Assembly: GCA_901538445.1 (NCBI GenBank)
Contig: LR594585.1
Location: forward strand, 1 to 64,000
From: Gemmataceae bacterium
GTDB lineage: Bacteria > Planctomycetota > Planctomycetia > Gemmatales > Gemmataceae
Length of the DNA: 64,000 nt
Direction of reading: 5' to 3'
The notes below the pieces were generated by a model. It did not search any database. It was given only the letters and a program-made list of their open reading frames with translations, and was not told where the DNA came from. The position numbers and the translations under genes are program-made. Below, piece after piece: positions 1 to 8,222 of this stretch (position 1 is its first letter; the number at the start of each line of letters is the position of its first letter).

Positions 1-147
1 AGAGATTGAATCTGGGTCAGGGTCACCCCCTCGCTGGCGCTCAGGGTTCGCCAAGACGCTGTGCAACTTCGTGGCGAACCCTGAGCGCCAGCGAGGGGGT
101 GGCTTCACAACCCAAACCACCGACTGTGAAACACTGCGTCGCCCTGG
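1..147. repeat. Repeat segment carrying a palindromic element (filled site)
   Basis: Positions 1-22 and 98-147 match 15375-15446 almost base for base (one mismatch, at 131). Positions 23-97 are extra here. The extra part is a dyad whose arms, about 28 bp, read ACCCCCTCGCTGGCGCTCAG onward and its complement, around a loop of about 20 bp at 53-72. The bases AGGG occur at 19-22 and again at 94-97, so the insert is flanked by a 4 bp direct repeat. The same arm sequence recurs as a tight hairpin at 45380-45444. The left edge coincides with the window edge, so the repeat may extend further. Confidence 0.85.
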
Positions 148-278
148 GTATCACGGGGCCCGGTGTCGCGTCCCGAACCCGCCCACCGCCCCCTCGACGC
201 ACCGGCACCACGGCGCAGCATCCGACATGGTGTCGCGCCGCGCCGGGTGGTACGCTGGGCTTGGGGGCTGAGGGTGTC

Positions 279-399
279 TTGGTTCTGGCGAGCGGCGGTT
301 TGGTTCTGGAGAGTTGGGCTTGGTTCTGGAGAGTTTCCGTTGATTCTGGAGAGTTTCGCATCTTTCTGGAGAGTTTTCGTTGGTTCTGGAGACCCCACC
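279..399. repeat. Six-copy tandem repeat, about 20 bp period
   Basis: Units start near 279, 300, 320, 340, 360 and 380, each built on TTGGTTCTGGAGAGTTT with variable last bases. The outer units are the most diverged. No CRISPR-like spacers are present. The complement of the core (TCTCCAGAACCA) reappears near 15595, and TGGTTCTGGTGGTTCTGG near 15778, so the unit is shared between the two repeat-rich gaps. Confidence 0.8.
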
Positions 400-759
400 C
401 CCCACTTCGCTCAGAACCATTTTCCACCCCACCCGCTCCCAAAACGCGCCCCGTTGGTCGCTACTGCTGCCGTCCGGTGTGAGCCGGAGCGCGGGCACCG
501 AGGTTCCAGGTTGAAGACGCCGGGCCGAGCACTTTGATCCTTGAACTCGGTAAGCGGCGCAAGTTGTCGGGGTTGGGCAGTTACTCCACCGGACGGGGGC
601 GTTCCCCGTCCAGTTCCGCTGGCGAGGCACCCGGTGCAGGGGAAACCCGGCCGGGTGTCTCCCATTTGGTCGCGGCACCGCACGTTTGACCCGCTACGCG
701 CGATCGCGTATCCTTAACGCACCTGCCTGCCCTCCCGCCCCACGCGGAGCCCGTCCCGC
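400..759. other. Intergenic stretch upstream of the DUF1501 gene
   Basis: I see no gene here. The open frames are short, overlap on both strands and have low-complexity translations. A small hairpin of 8 bp arms (GGACGGGG, 591-598, and CCCCGTCC, 604-611) is the only local structure noted. The stretch should contain the promoter of the gene starting at 760, but no convincing -35/-10 pair was recognised. Confidence 0.5.
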
Positions 760-2160
760 ATGAACCGCAACGCGCACTGCCCAGGCCCCAGTCGCCGCGA
801 CGTCCTCAAGTTCGGCTCCGTCGCCGTTGCGGCCGCCGCGGCCGGCCCGGCCCTCGCGCACCGAGCCCGCGGTGCCGACCACACCAGTAACGACCCCGCG
901 GTGATCTTCGTGTGGCTCCCGGGCGGGCCGCCGCACCAGGACACGTTCGACATGAAGCCGGACGCGCCGGCCGAGTACCGCGGCGCGTTCCGCCCGATCC
1001 AGACGAACGTCCCCGGCATCCAGATCTGCGAGCACATGCCGCGGCTGGCGACGGTGACCGACAAGTACAGCATCATCCGGTCGATCGCGCACACGTTCGC
1101 CGACCACGGCGGCGGGCACAAGCGCTTCCTGACCGGCCGCGACCCGCTCCAGCCGACCGGGTTCGTCAACGACACGCCGATGGTCGGGTCGATGGCCGCC
1201 GAGGTGCTGAAGCACCGCAAGGCCGCGGTGCCGAACTACGTCAACGTGTGCGACGGGGGTCGGCAGGGGATCGACGTGTTCAGCTTCGGGTCGGCGTACC
1301 TCGGCCCGCAGACGCACCCGTTCACCGTGGCCGGCGACCCGGCCGAGCCGAAGTTCGAGGTCCGCGGGCTGTCGCCGGTCCAGGGGGCCGAGGCGAAGAT
1401 GCCCGACCGGATCGCGCTGCTCAACCAACTCGACCGCCCGCTCAGCGGCCCGGACCTGACCAACGGCGCACGCGCCATCGAGCCGCTCCGCGGCCGCGCG
1501 CTCGACCTCGTCACGAAGGACTCGGCCCGCACGGCGTTCGACCTGTCGAAGGAGCCCCGCAAGCTCCGCGAGCGGTACGGCATGCACCGCTACGGGCAGC
1601 GCGCGCTGATGGCCCGACGGCTCGTCGAGCACGGCTCGAACTGGGTCACGGTGGTGATGGAGAACGCCACACCGCCCGGTGAGAAGATGAAGGAGAGCCA
1701 CAGCTACAACTGGGACTCGCACGCGGTCAACTGCCACATCTTTGAGGACACGCAGTTCAAGCTCGGGTTCCTCGACCAGGCGATCTCGGCGCTGATCGAG
1801 GACCTGTACGCCCGCGGGCTGAACAAGCGGGTGTTGCTGGTCGTCACCGGCGAGTTCGGCCGCACGCCGAAGGTGGAATACTCCAAGGGCACGCAGACGA
1901 AGGTGACTCAGCCGGGCCGCGACCACTGGCCGCAGGCGCAGAGTGTGCTGGTGAGCGGGGCGTGCAAGACGGGGCTGGTGGTCGGCTCGACGACGTCGAA
2001 GGCCGAGGTGCCGAAGGACCGGCCGATGACGCCGAACGACCTGTGGGCAACGGTGTTCACGCACCTGGGCATCGACTACAACGCGACCGCGTTCCCCGAC
2101 GGCAGCGGCCGCCCGATGCCGATGCTCCCGTTCGGCGACCCGATCCGCGAGCTGGTGTGA
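760..2160 (+). CDS. DUF1501 domain-containing secreted protein
   Basis: 466 residues. The N terminus (about 1-35) has SRRDVLKFGS followed by an alanine-rich hydrophobic stretch and an Ala-x-Ala-like end, which is a twin-arginine-type leader with an RR pair. The body fits the DUF1501 family, which belongs to the alkaline phosphatase/sulfatase superfamily and is massively expanded in Planctomycetes. The motifs WLPGGPPHQDTFD near the N terminus, TGEFGRTPK, and GRDHWPQAQS with its His-Trp pair are the usual family landmarks. The biochemical role of the family is unknown. These genes often sit beside DUF1549/DUF1553 cytochrome-type genes, but no such partner is present here. Length is normal for the family. 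Confidence 0.95.
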   Translation: MNRNAHCPGPSRRDVLKFGSVAVAAAAAGPALAHRARGADHTSNDPAVIFVWLPGGPPHQDTFDMKPDAPAEYRGAFRPIQTNVPGIQICEHMPRLATVTDKYSIIRSIAHTFADHGGGHKRFLTGRDPLQPTGFVNDTPMVGSMAAEVLKHRKAAVPNYVNVCDGGRQGIDVFSFGSAYLGPQTHPFTVAGDPAEPKFEVRGLSPVQGAEAKMPDRIALLNQLDRPLSGPDLTNGARAIEPLRGRALDLVTKDSARTAFDLSKEPRKLRERYGMHRYGQRALMARRLVEHGSNWVTVVMENATPPGEKMKESHSYNWDSHAVNCHIFEDTQFKLGFLDQAISALIEDLYARGLNKRVLLVVTGEFGRTPKVEYSKGTQTKVTQPGRDHWPQAQSVLVSGACKTGLVVGSTTSKAEVPKDRPMTPNDLWATVFTHLGIDYNATAFPDGSGRPMPMLPFGDPIRELV

Positions 2161-2205
2161 CCGCGGGCGACCCGACTCACGACCGAGCCCCTTGGTAACG
2201 AGAGC

Positions 2206-2231
2206 GGGCCGGGGTGTTGCCACCCCGGCCC
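2206..2231. terminator. Bidirectional terminator hairpin
   Basis: Arms GGGCCGGGGTG (2206-2216) and CACCCCGGCCC (2221-2231) form a perfect 11 bp stem with a 4-base loop. It lies between the convergent ends of the DUF1501 gene (2160) and the DUF2382 gene (2258). There is no long T tract, which is common for high-GC terminators. Confidence 0.7.
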
Positions 2232-2257
2232 GGCTTCATTTCAGTTGTACGTCGCGC

Positions 2258-3115
2258 TCACTTCTTGTCGGTCCGGACCTTGGGCTTGCCCTCGGTCTCG
2301 ACCTTGACCTCTTCGCGGCGCACGTCGCCCTCGACCGTCTTGGTGTCCTGCACCTTCCGCTTGCCGACGGTCACCTCTTCCTTCAGCACCGTCTCCTTGC
2401 TGACGTGGACCTGCTCCTCCTTGACCGGGATGCGGATCTCCTCGGCACGGATGCCCCCGGTCGTGGTCGCACCGGACGCCGGACGCCGCTCGATCACCAC
2501 TTCCTCGCGCTCGACGGGCACCGTGATCTGCTTGTGCTCGGTGACGACCTCCTTGCGGACGCCGACCTCGCCGGTCTTTACCGACTCCTTGGTAACGTTC
2601 AGCCGCTCCTCGTGGAGCTTGATCGTGCGGTCGAAGGCGTCGCGCACCGCCCCGCGGGCCTGGTCCCACGCGACGCCGGACTTCGCGTGCGACGCCTCCC
2701 AGCCGGACCGGAGGTCGGGTTCCACGTCTTCGAACCGGCGGCCGGTGTACTTCGACCCGGACTCGATCCCGTACCGGTAGGCCGGCCGGCTTATATCGGG
2801 GTCCGCCTGGGAACCGGACTTCGCGGCGTACTCGCGGATCCAGTTGTCCTCGGTGGTCGGGTCGATCAACTCGCCGACGCCCTTGCCGGCCAAGCCCCCG
2901 GCCAACCCGCCGCCGACGATCGCGCCGACCACGGCCCCGACCGGGCCGCCGACCGCCCCGACGGCTGCACCGCTCGCCGCCCCGCCGACCAGCGCGCCTA
3001 TGCCCGTCTCGATCGGGTGCGAGCCCGGAGAGTCGGTGACCGGGTCCGGGTTGCGGCTGCCGTACGGCGGCACGTCCACAGTCTTCTCGGGGTCCTTATT
3101 CTTGTTGCTCGCCAT
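2258..3115 (-). CDS. YsnF/AvaK-type DUF2382 protein with glycine-zipper segment
   Basis: 285 residues from the ATG at 3115 (reads MASNKNKD). The open frame continues upstream but that part has no family character. Residues about 38-82 are a Gly/Ala zipper-like stretch (GALVGGAASGAAVGAVGG) that could insert in or sit against a membrane. Residues about 165-280 are repeats of charged beta-type segments (ITVPVEREEVVIERRP, IRIPVKEEQVHVSKE), typical of DUF2382, found in YsnF and AvaK stress proteins. The exact function of the family is unknown; a general-stress role is the usual suggestion. The gene stands alone. Confidence 0.85.
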   Translation of the reverse strand: MASNKNKDPEKTVDVPPYGSRNPDPVTDSPGSHPIETGIGALVGGAASGAAVGAVGGPVGAVVGAIVGGGLAGGLAGKGVGELIDPTTEDNWIREYAAKSGSQADPDISRPAYRYGIESGSKYTGRRFEDVEPDLRSGWEASHAKSGVAWDQARGAVRDAFDRTIKLHEERLNVTKESVKTGEVGVRKEVVTEHKQITVPVEREEVVIERRPASGATTTGGIRAEEIRIPVKEEQVHVSKETVLKEEVTVGKRKVQDTKTVEGDVRREEVKVETEGKPKVRTDKK

Positions 3116-3367
3116 GGTGATAATCCCTACAGTGCGGGCGATGATTTCCGCCTTGACAACCAGCACACCCGGTGCCAATCGCCCGATCCAGATGGCCCGT
3201 TGCCCCCGCTGAATTAGCCGGACGACCACAGTGTTGAGATTCCAGGCCCGAGATGAGTGCGACCGGCAGCAAGCGGGGACGCCCTGCGGACACGAGGGCC
3301 CACCGGAAGCACTCGTGTTGAGCGAGCGAGTGCGCGGGAACCCGCTTCGAACCCGCACGGCTCGCCC

Positions 3368-4285
3368 TCACCCAATGAACTGCTCCAGGAACTTGCGGCT
3401 CTGGCGCAGGGCTCTGGTGCGCTCGGCGAGCGAGCCCTCGTAGGCCCGGTCCTCCACCTCGACGCACACCGGCCCCTTGTACCCGGTGTCGGTGAGCGCC
3501 GCGAAGAACTCGCCCCAGTTCACGTCACCCAGGCCCGGCAGCTTCGGGACGTGCCACCCCTGCCCCATCACGCCCACCTGGTAGAGCCGGTCGCGGTCGA
3601 TCCGCTCGTCCTTCGCGTGAACGTGGACGAGGTGCGACCCGAACTCCCGCAGCGCCCGGCCGCAGTCGATGAACTGCCAGACGAGGTGCGACGGGTCGAA
3701 GTTCAGCCCGACCGTCCCCGGCGCGACCGCGTCGAACGCTGCGAACAGGTGCCGCCACGTCTGCGGGGTGCAGGCGACGTTCTTCCCGCCCGGCCACTCG
3801 TCGTCCGAGAACAGCATCGGGCAGTGCTCGATGCCGATGCGGACCCCGGCGGCCCTCGCCTCCTTGACGATCGGCATCCACACCTCGGGCACCTGCGCGA
3901 GGTTGTCGGCGACGCACCTCGTCTGGTCGCGGCCGATGAACGTGTTGACGACCGAGACGCCGACCCGCGGGGCCGCCCGGATCACCTTCACGAGGTGCTC
4001 GGCCACCGCGGCCCGGTGCGCAGGGTCGGCGTCGAGCGGGTTCGGGTAGTACCCCAGGCCCGAGATCGTGACCCCGTGCAGCTCGACCAGCCCGCGGACG
4101 TGCTCGGCCTGCTCCTCGGTGAAGTCGGTCACGTCGAGGTGGGTGACGCCCGCGTACCGGCGGTCGGCCCGGCCCGGGGGCCAGCACATCAGCTCGACGC
4201 ACCCGAACCCTTCGTCGGCGGCGAGTGCCAACACTTCTTCGAGTTTCAGATCGGCGAGGATCGCGGACACGAATCCGAGTTGCAT
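3368..4285 (-). CDS. Sugar phosphate isomerase/epimerase (xylose isomerase-like TIM barrel)
   Basis: 305 residues from the ATG at 4285 (reads MQLGFVSAILADL). The same frame is open much further upstream, but that section is the shadow of the histidine kinase gene on the other strand. Family landmarks of the AP_endonuc_2/IolE-type barrel are present: IGIEHCPM with its Glu, GLNFDPSHLVWQ with Asp-Pro-Ser-His, HVHAKD with His-Lys-Asp, and a late CVEVEDRAY with Glu. These supply the divalent-metal ligands of the family. The substrate cannot be told from sequence. Planctomycetes carry many paralogs, usually linked with Gfo/Idh oxidoreductases in sugar or inositol catabolism; the nearest one here is 13 kb away. 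Confidence 0.9.
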   Translation of the reverse strand: MQLGFVSAILADLKLEEVLALAADEGFGCVELMCWPPGRADRRYAGVTHLDVTDFTEEQAEHVRGLVELHGVTISGLGYYPNPLDADPAHRAAVAEHLVKVIRAAPRVGVSVVNTFIGRDQTRCVADNLAQVPEVWMPIVKEARAAGVRIGIEHCPMLFSDDEWPGGKNVACTPQTWRHLFAAFDAVAPGTVGLNFDPSHLVWQFIDCGRALREFGSHLVHVHAKDERIDRDRLYQVGVMGQGWHVPKLPGLGDVNWGEFFAALTDTGYKGPVCVEVEDRAYEGSLAERTRALRQSRKFLEQFIG

Positions 4286-4600
4286 CGTCCACCGTTGGGG
4301 TTCGGGGAGGGCGGGACCGGCCGGGAGTTCGGGCGCGACTTTTTGTATTGACGCCGCGTGGCACGGGAGTTCGCGCGTGTGGAAACGGTGAATTCCTCGG
4401 GGTTCCCGCGTCCCTGTGTGGCCGGGCGTCCACGTCGCCGGGACGGGTTCAGGGGCGGGCTGAACCGGCTTGTAACTCTGTCCCCGCGGCCCGGCAAAAA
4501 ATGCTCTCGTCTTGTAAGAACGCACTTGGTACAGTCCCGCGGCTTTGCGAGTACCCCCGGCCCACGGAAGGGCCCCCGGGAACCGCACGGAGGCACTCCG
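4286..4600. other. Intergenic region between divergent genes
   Basis: This 315 bp region separates the isomerase (minus) from the histidine kinase (plus). It should hold both promoters. A run of A (near 4496-4501) gives a local low-GC patch. I found no clear operator, hairpin or conserved promoter pair. Confidence 0.4.
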
Positions 4601-6223
4601 GTGGCGCGTCCACGTCGGCTGCGGTACAAACTGGTGCTCGGTCTCGGGCTCGTGTTCGGCAGCATCCTGCTGCTCGTCACCGGCACCCTGTTCGGCATCC
4701 GCGCGTACTCCACGACCATGCGCACGACCGAGCAGAAGATGGTCGAGCTCGAGTTGGTCAGCCACCTCGTGGAGATCCTCAAGGGGCCGGACCAGCAGAC
4801 CTCGACGGCCGCCGAGGTCCGGGAGTTCGAGCAGGCGCTGGCCCTGGCGAACGAGAAGCTCGCCGAGTTCCGCGGGGTGAACGCCGAGACCGTGGCCCAC
4901 GAGCTGGACCCGGACGGCGGGGAACTCGAGGCCGGGCTCGTAGGCCAGCTCGAAGCGAACCTGCGGGCCCTCCACAACGCGATCCGGCAGTGGAACCCGG
5001 CCGGCGAGAGCGACGCGACCACGCCGCTGCGGCTCAAGCCGCACGTCAAGCCGCACTACGACGAGGCCCGCCGCTGCACCGACCACCTGCGGCTCGCCCT
5101 CATCAAGGACATTCAGGACAGCATCAAGCAGTCGAACAAGGTCATCAACCGGACGGTGTGGGTCGTCCGCCTCGCGACGGCGTGGGCCGTCGTGCTGACG
5201 CTGACGCTCATGTACTACTTCCGCAAGTGGCTGTTCAACCCGATCCGCGAGCTGCAGGCCGGCATCGCCCGGGTCCACCACGGCGACTTCGAGCACCCGA
5301 TCACCCTGGACCTCGAGCCCGAGGACGAGCTGCGGGGGCTGGCCGAGGAGTTCAACGCGATGACCGCCCGGCTCGGCGCGACGTACGCCGACCTGGCCCG
5401 GCAGGTGAACGAGCGGAGCCGGCAGCTCGTCCGCAGCGAGCGGATGGTGTCCGTCGGGTTCCTCGCGGCCGGGGTCGCGCACGAGATCAACAACCCGCTC
5501 GCGAGCATCTTGTTCTGCTCCGAGGCCCTGGAGCGGCGGCTCAGGGACGTGCTGGCCGAGGCGTCGGCCGCGATGGGGCACCCCCCGGCCGACGCCGAGG
5601 TGATCGCCAACTACCTGGGCATGGTGCAGCGCGAGGCGCTGCGGTGCAAGGACATCACGACCAAGCTCCTCGACTTCAGCCGCACCGGCGAGCGGAAGCG
5701 CGAGAGCACCGACATGGGCGGGCTGGTCCGCGGGGTCCTCGAAGTGGCCCGGCACCTGCCCAACTGCCGCGGCAAGAACATCCTGTTCGAGCCGGCCGAG
5801 TACGTCGTGGCGCAGGTGAACTCGCAGGACCTCAAGAGCGTGATCCTGAACCTGATCGTCAACGCGCTGGACAGCATGGACGACGGCGGCCGGCTCGCCA
5901 TCGGGCTCCGCACCAGCGGGGACGCGGTCGAGCTGTCGTTCGCCGACAGCGGGTGCGGGATGACCCCGGACGTGCTCGAGAACATCTTCGAGCCGTTCTT
6001 CACGAAGAGCCGGACCGGCAAGGGCACGGGCCTGGGGCTGTTCATCAGCCACCAGATCATCGACCAGCACGGCGGCACGATCGAGGCGAGGAGCGCCGGG
6101 CCGGGGCACGGGAGCACGTTCACCGTGCGGGTGCCGATCCGGGACGCGGGCGCGGGCACCCCGGAGCCGGCCCCCGCGGCCGACCCCGTGGTGCTGCCGT
6201 TCCCCGGGGCGCGGGCGGCGTAG
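4601..6223 (+). CDS. Membrane sensor histidine kinase with HAMP domain
   Basis: 540 residues from the GTG at 4601, chosen because GGAGG lies about 6-10 bases upstream and the protein then starts with VARPRRLRYK directly before the first membrane span (about 10-32). An extracytoplasmic helical sensor region follows (about 33-187), then a second span (about 188-207), HAMP (about 208-262), a HisKA dimerisation domain with phospho-acceptor His294 in GVAHEINNPLAS, and a HATPase_c domain with the N box (NLIVNALDSM), the G1 box (DSGCGM) and the G2 box (GKGTGLGL). It probably phosphorylates the sigma-54 response regulator encoded 150 bp downstream. The signal is unknown. The HisKA subgroup resembles NtrB/AtoS/ZraS-type kinases that pair with NtrC-family regulators, which fits the context. 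Confidence 0.92.
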   Translation: MARPRRLRYKLVLGLGLVFGSILLLVTGTLFGIRAYSTTMRTTEQKMVELELVSHLVEILKGPDQQTSTAAEVREFEQALALANEKLAEFRGVNAETVAHELDPDGGELEAGLVGQLEANLRALHNAIRQWNPAGESDATTPLRLKPHVKPHYDEARRCTDHLRLALIKDIQDSIKQSNKVINRTVWVVRLATAWAVVLTLTLMYYFRKWLFNPIRELQAGIARVHHGDFEHPITLDLEPEDELRGLAEEFNAMTARLGATYADLARQVNERSRQLVRSERMVSVGFLAAGVAHEINNPLASILFCSEALERRLRDVLAEASAAMGHPPADAEVIANYLGMVQREALRCKDITTKLLDFSRTGERKRESTDMGGLVRGVLEVARHLPNCRGKNILFEPAEYVVAQVNSQDLKSVILNLIVNALDSMDDGGRLAIGLRTSGDAVELSFADSGCGMTPDVLENIFEPFFTKSRTGKGTGLGLFISHQIIDQHGGTIEARSAGPGHGSTFTVRVPIRDAGAGTPEPAPAADPVVLPFPGARAA

Positions 6224-6374
6224 GCGAATTCGGATTGCGGAATTCGGACCGCGGAATCATAAGACGCCGCGTTCGGGTTGGTGAGTTGCGGGCGGTGAAT
6301 TCGGGACGGCGGGTGACTTCATTCCGCACTCCGGGTTCCGCACTCCGCAACCGAGAGAGAATCGGAGATCGCGC
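6224..6374. repeat. Intergenic GCGGAAT-rich repeat block
   Basis: The gap between kinase and regulator contains repeated GCGGAATTCGG/GCGGAAT on the left (6230-6260) and its approximate complement ATTCCGCACTCCGGGTTCC on the right (6319-6352), giving an imperfect dyad. It resembles the other palindromic spacers of this window rather than coding DNA. Confidence 0.5.
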
Positions 6375-7889
6375 TTGGCTACCACTCCCGCACACAACCG
6401 GCTGCGCATCCTGTTCGTGGACGACGAGGCCCCGCTCCGCGAGTTCATGCGGACCGAGCTGCCCCGCCTGGGCCACGAGGTGACCGTCTGCGCCGACAGC
6501 AAGTCCGGCACCGAGGCGGTGAAGAAGGGGACGTTCGACGCCGCGATCCTCGACATGCGGATGGACCACGACCGGGCCGGGCTCCAGGTGCTCGCGGCCC
6601 TCAAGCAGGTGTCGCCGGACACCGAGGCCGTGATCATGACCGGGTACGGGAGCACCGACACGGCCGTCGAGGCGCTCCGGCTCGGCGCGTTCGACTACCT
6701 CCAGAAGCCGTGCAAGCTCACCGACATCGAGGCGCTGCTGCTCCGGGTCCAGGAGAAGCGCCGCCTCAAGAACAAGGCCGCGGCCCTCGAGAGCCGGGTC
6801 CAGGCGATGGAGGGGCCGCCGGGGCTCATCGGCGGCAGCCCGGCGATGGTGCCGGTGCAGCAGTTCATCGACCGGATCGGGCCGACCGACGGCCGGGTGC
6901 TCATCACCGGCGAGACCGGTACCGGCAAGGAGGTCGTCGCCCGCAACCTCTTCCAGAAGAGCAAGCGGGCCGACATGCCGTTCGTGCCGGTGAACTGCGG
7001 GGCGCTGAACCAGACCCTCGCCGAGAGCCAACTGTTCGGGCACCGCAAGGGCTCGTTCACCGGGGCCGACCGGGACCACAAGGGGTTCTTCGAGGTCGCC
7101 AACGGCGGCACCGTGTTCCTCGACGAACTCGGCGAACTCGACAAGAACATCCAGGTGAAGCTGCTCCGGTTCCTGGAGTCCGGCGAGATCCAGCGGCTCG
7201 GCGACAGCAGCCCTATCATCGTGGACGTGCGGGTGGTGTGCGCCACGCACCGCGACCTGCGGCAGATGATCGCCGACGGCCAGTTCCGCGAGGACTTGCT
7301 GTTCCGGCTGAACATGTTCCACGTCCACCTGCCGCCGCTCCGGGACCGCCGCGAGGACATCCCGGAGCTGGCCCGGCACGCGCTGGCCCGGCACGCGAAG
7401 CGGCCCGTGGACGCGGTGGCGCACCTGCTCACCCCGCAGGCGTTGCAGATGATGCTGCACTACCACTGGCAGGGGAACGTGCGCGAGTTGGTAAACGCGA
7501 TGGAGTACGCGTGGATCGTGTCGGGCGGGCAGGCGATCCTGCCGGAACACCTGCCGCACGACGTCCGCAACCCGAAGCTGGCGTCGGTGCCGCTGACGGT
7601 GCCCCTCGCGGCGCACCCGCCGGCCCACGCGGCCGCGAGCTACGGCGCGCCGACCACGATCCCGTTCCCGACCTCCGGCGTCGGCCCGTCGGCCGCGTCG
7701 CTCCCCGCGGTCGCCCCCGGGACCGGCGGGAAGTCGCTGGCGGACGTCGAAATGGAGTACATCCTCCAAGTGTACGCCAAGAACGGCATGAACAAGCAGG
7801 CGACGTCGGTGGAACTGGGGATCAGCCTGAAGACGCTGTACAACAAGCTACACAAGTACGAGGAAGAGCGCCGCACCCGTGCGGGGTGA
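6375..7889 (+). CDS. NtrC-family sigma-54-dependent response regulator
   Basis: 504 residues, starting at a TTG (6375) with GGAG about 9 bases upstream. An N-terminal receiver domain has the acidic pair Asp16-Asp17, phospho-acceptor Asp60 (AAILDMRM) and a conserved Lys in DYLQKPCK. The central AAA+ domain has Walker A GETGTGKE near residue 179, the sigma-54 contact loop GSFTGAD near 226 (canonical form GAFTGA), Walker B TVFLDELGEL and the arginine-rich sensor region. A Fis-type helix-turn-helix is at about 460-500 (NKQATSVELGISLKTLYNKL). Before it is a Pro/Ala-rich linker of about 60 residues. It should activate RNA polymerase carrying sigma-54 in response to the upstream kinase. The targets are unknown; the ABC transporter just downstream is a candidate. 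Confidence 0.95.
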   Translation: MATTPAHNRLRILFVDDEAPLREFMRTELPRLGHEVTVCADSKSGTEAVKKGTFDAAILDMRMDHDRAGLQVLAALKQVSPDTEAVIMTGYGSTDTAVEALRLGAFDYLQKPCKLTDIEALLLRVQEKRRLKNKAAALESRVQAMEGPPGLIGGSPAMVPVQQFIDRIGPTDGRVLITGETGTGKEVVARNLFQKSKRADMPFVPVNCGALNQTLAESQLFGHRKGSFTGADRDHKGFFEVANGGTVFLDELGELDKNIQVKLLRFLESGEIQRLGDSSPIIVDVRVVCATHRDLRQMIADGQFREDLLFRLNMFHVHLPPLRDRREDIPELARHALARHAKRPVDAVAHLLTPQALQMMLHYHWQGNVRELVNAMEYAWIVSGGQAILPEHLPHDVRNPKLASVPLTVPLAAHPPAHAAASYGAPTTIPFPTSGVGPSAASLPAVAPGTGGKSLADVEMEYILQVYAKNGMNKQATSVELGISLKTLYNKLHKYEEERRTRAG

Positions 7890-7904
7890 CGAGGTGCGAG
7901 TCGC

Positions 7905-7955
7905 AAACGCACACGGGACCGGTCCACAAGTGGTGGACCGGTCCCGTGTGCGTTT
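7905..7955 (+). terminator. Strong terminator hairpin after the two-component genes
   Basis: A perfect 23 bp stem: 7905-7927 (AAACGCACACGGGACCGGTC onward) pairs with 7933-7955 around a 5-base loop. It begins 16 bp after the stop codon of the response regulator. It most likely ends that transcript. Confidence 0.8.
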
Positions 7956-7989
7956 ACGGTCGCGATCGCCCGACGAGGAAGTTGGTCCC

Positions 7990-8030
7990 GCGCGCCCCAG
8001 CGCCTCGGCCCGCGAGGCGCTGGGGCGCGC
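7990..8030. terminator. Second GC-rich hairpin before the ABC transporter
   Basis: An 18 bp perfect stem, GCGCGCCCCAGCGCCTCG (7990-8007) against 8013-8030, with a 5-base loop. It sits between the regulator terminator and the ABC genes, so it may be a backup terminator or another palindromic repeat. Apart from these two hairpins the 333 bp gap 7890-8222 shows nothing clear. Confidence 0.55.
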
Positions 8031-8222
8031 GCCGGGTGGGGCCGGCGCGTACCACTCCGCGTGATCCCGGGGAGAGTACGGGCCGGCACACGCGTGTGCT
8101 CAGATCAGTTCCGTCTGGTTCTCATCGACCGATTCGTTGCAACCCCCGCGGGCCGTCAATATCTTCTGTCGTGCGACGAATTCTCTTCCACAACTCACCC
8201 GTCCCACGTTCCGGAGGTCGTC

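Noticed and set aside
279-399. Possible CRISPR array
   Set aside because: The units are contiguous with no unique spacers, are degenerate, and no cas genes are present in the window.
4355-4371. Sigma-54 promoter-like TGGCAC box ahead of the histidine kinase
   Set aside because: The -24 part fits, but the -12 part reads TTCG instead of TTGC at the required spacing.
4286-6109. Upstream extension of the sugar isomerase frame to 6109
   Set aside because: It overlaps the histidine kinase gene on the other strand, has no family similarity, and the isomerase has a well-placed ATG at 4285.
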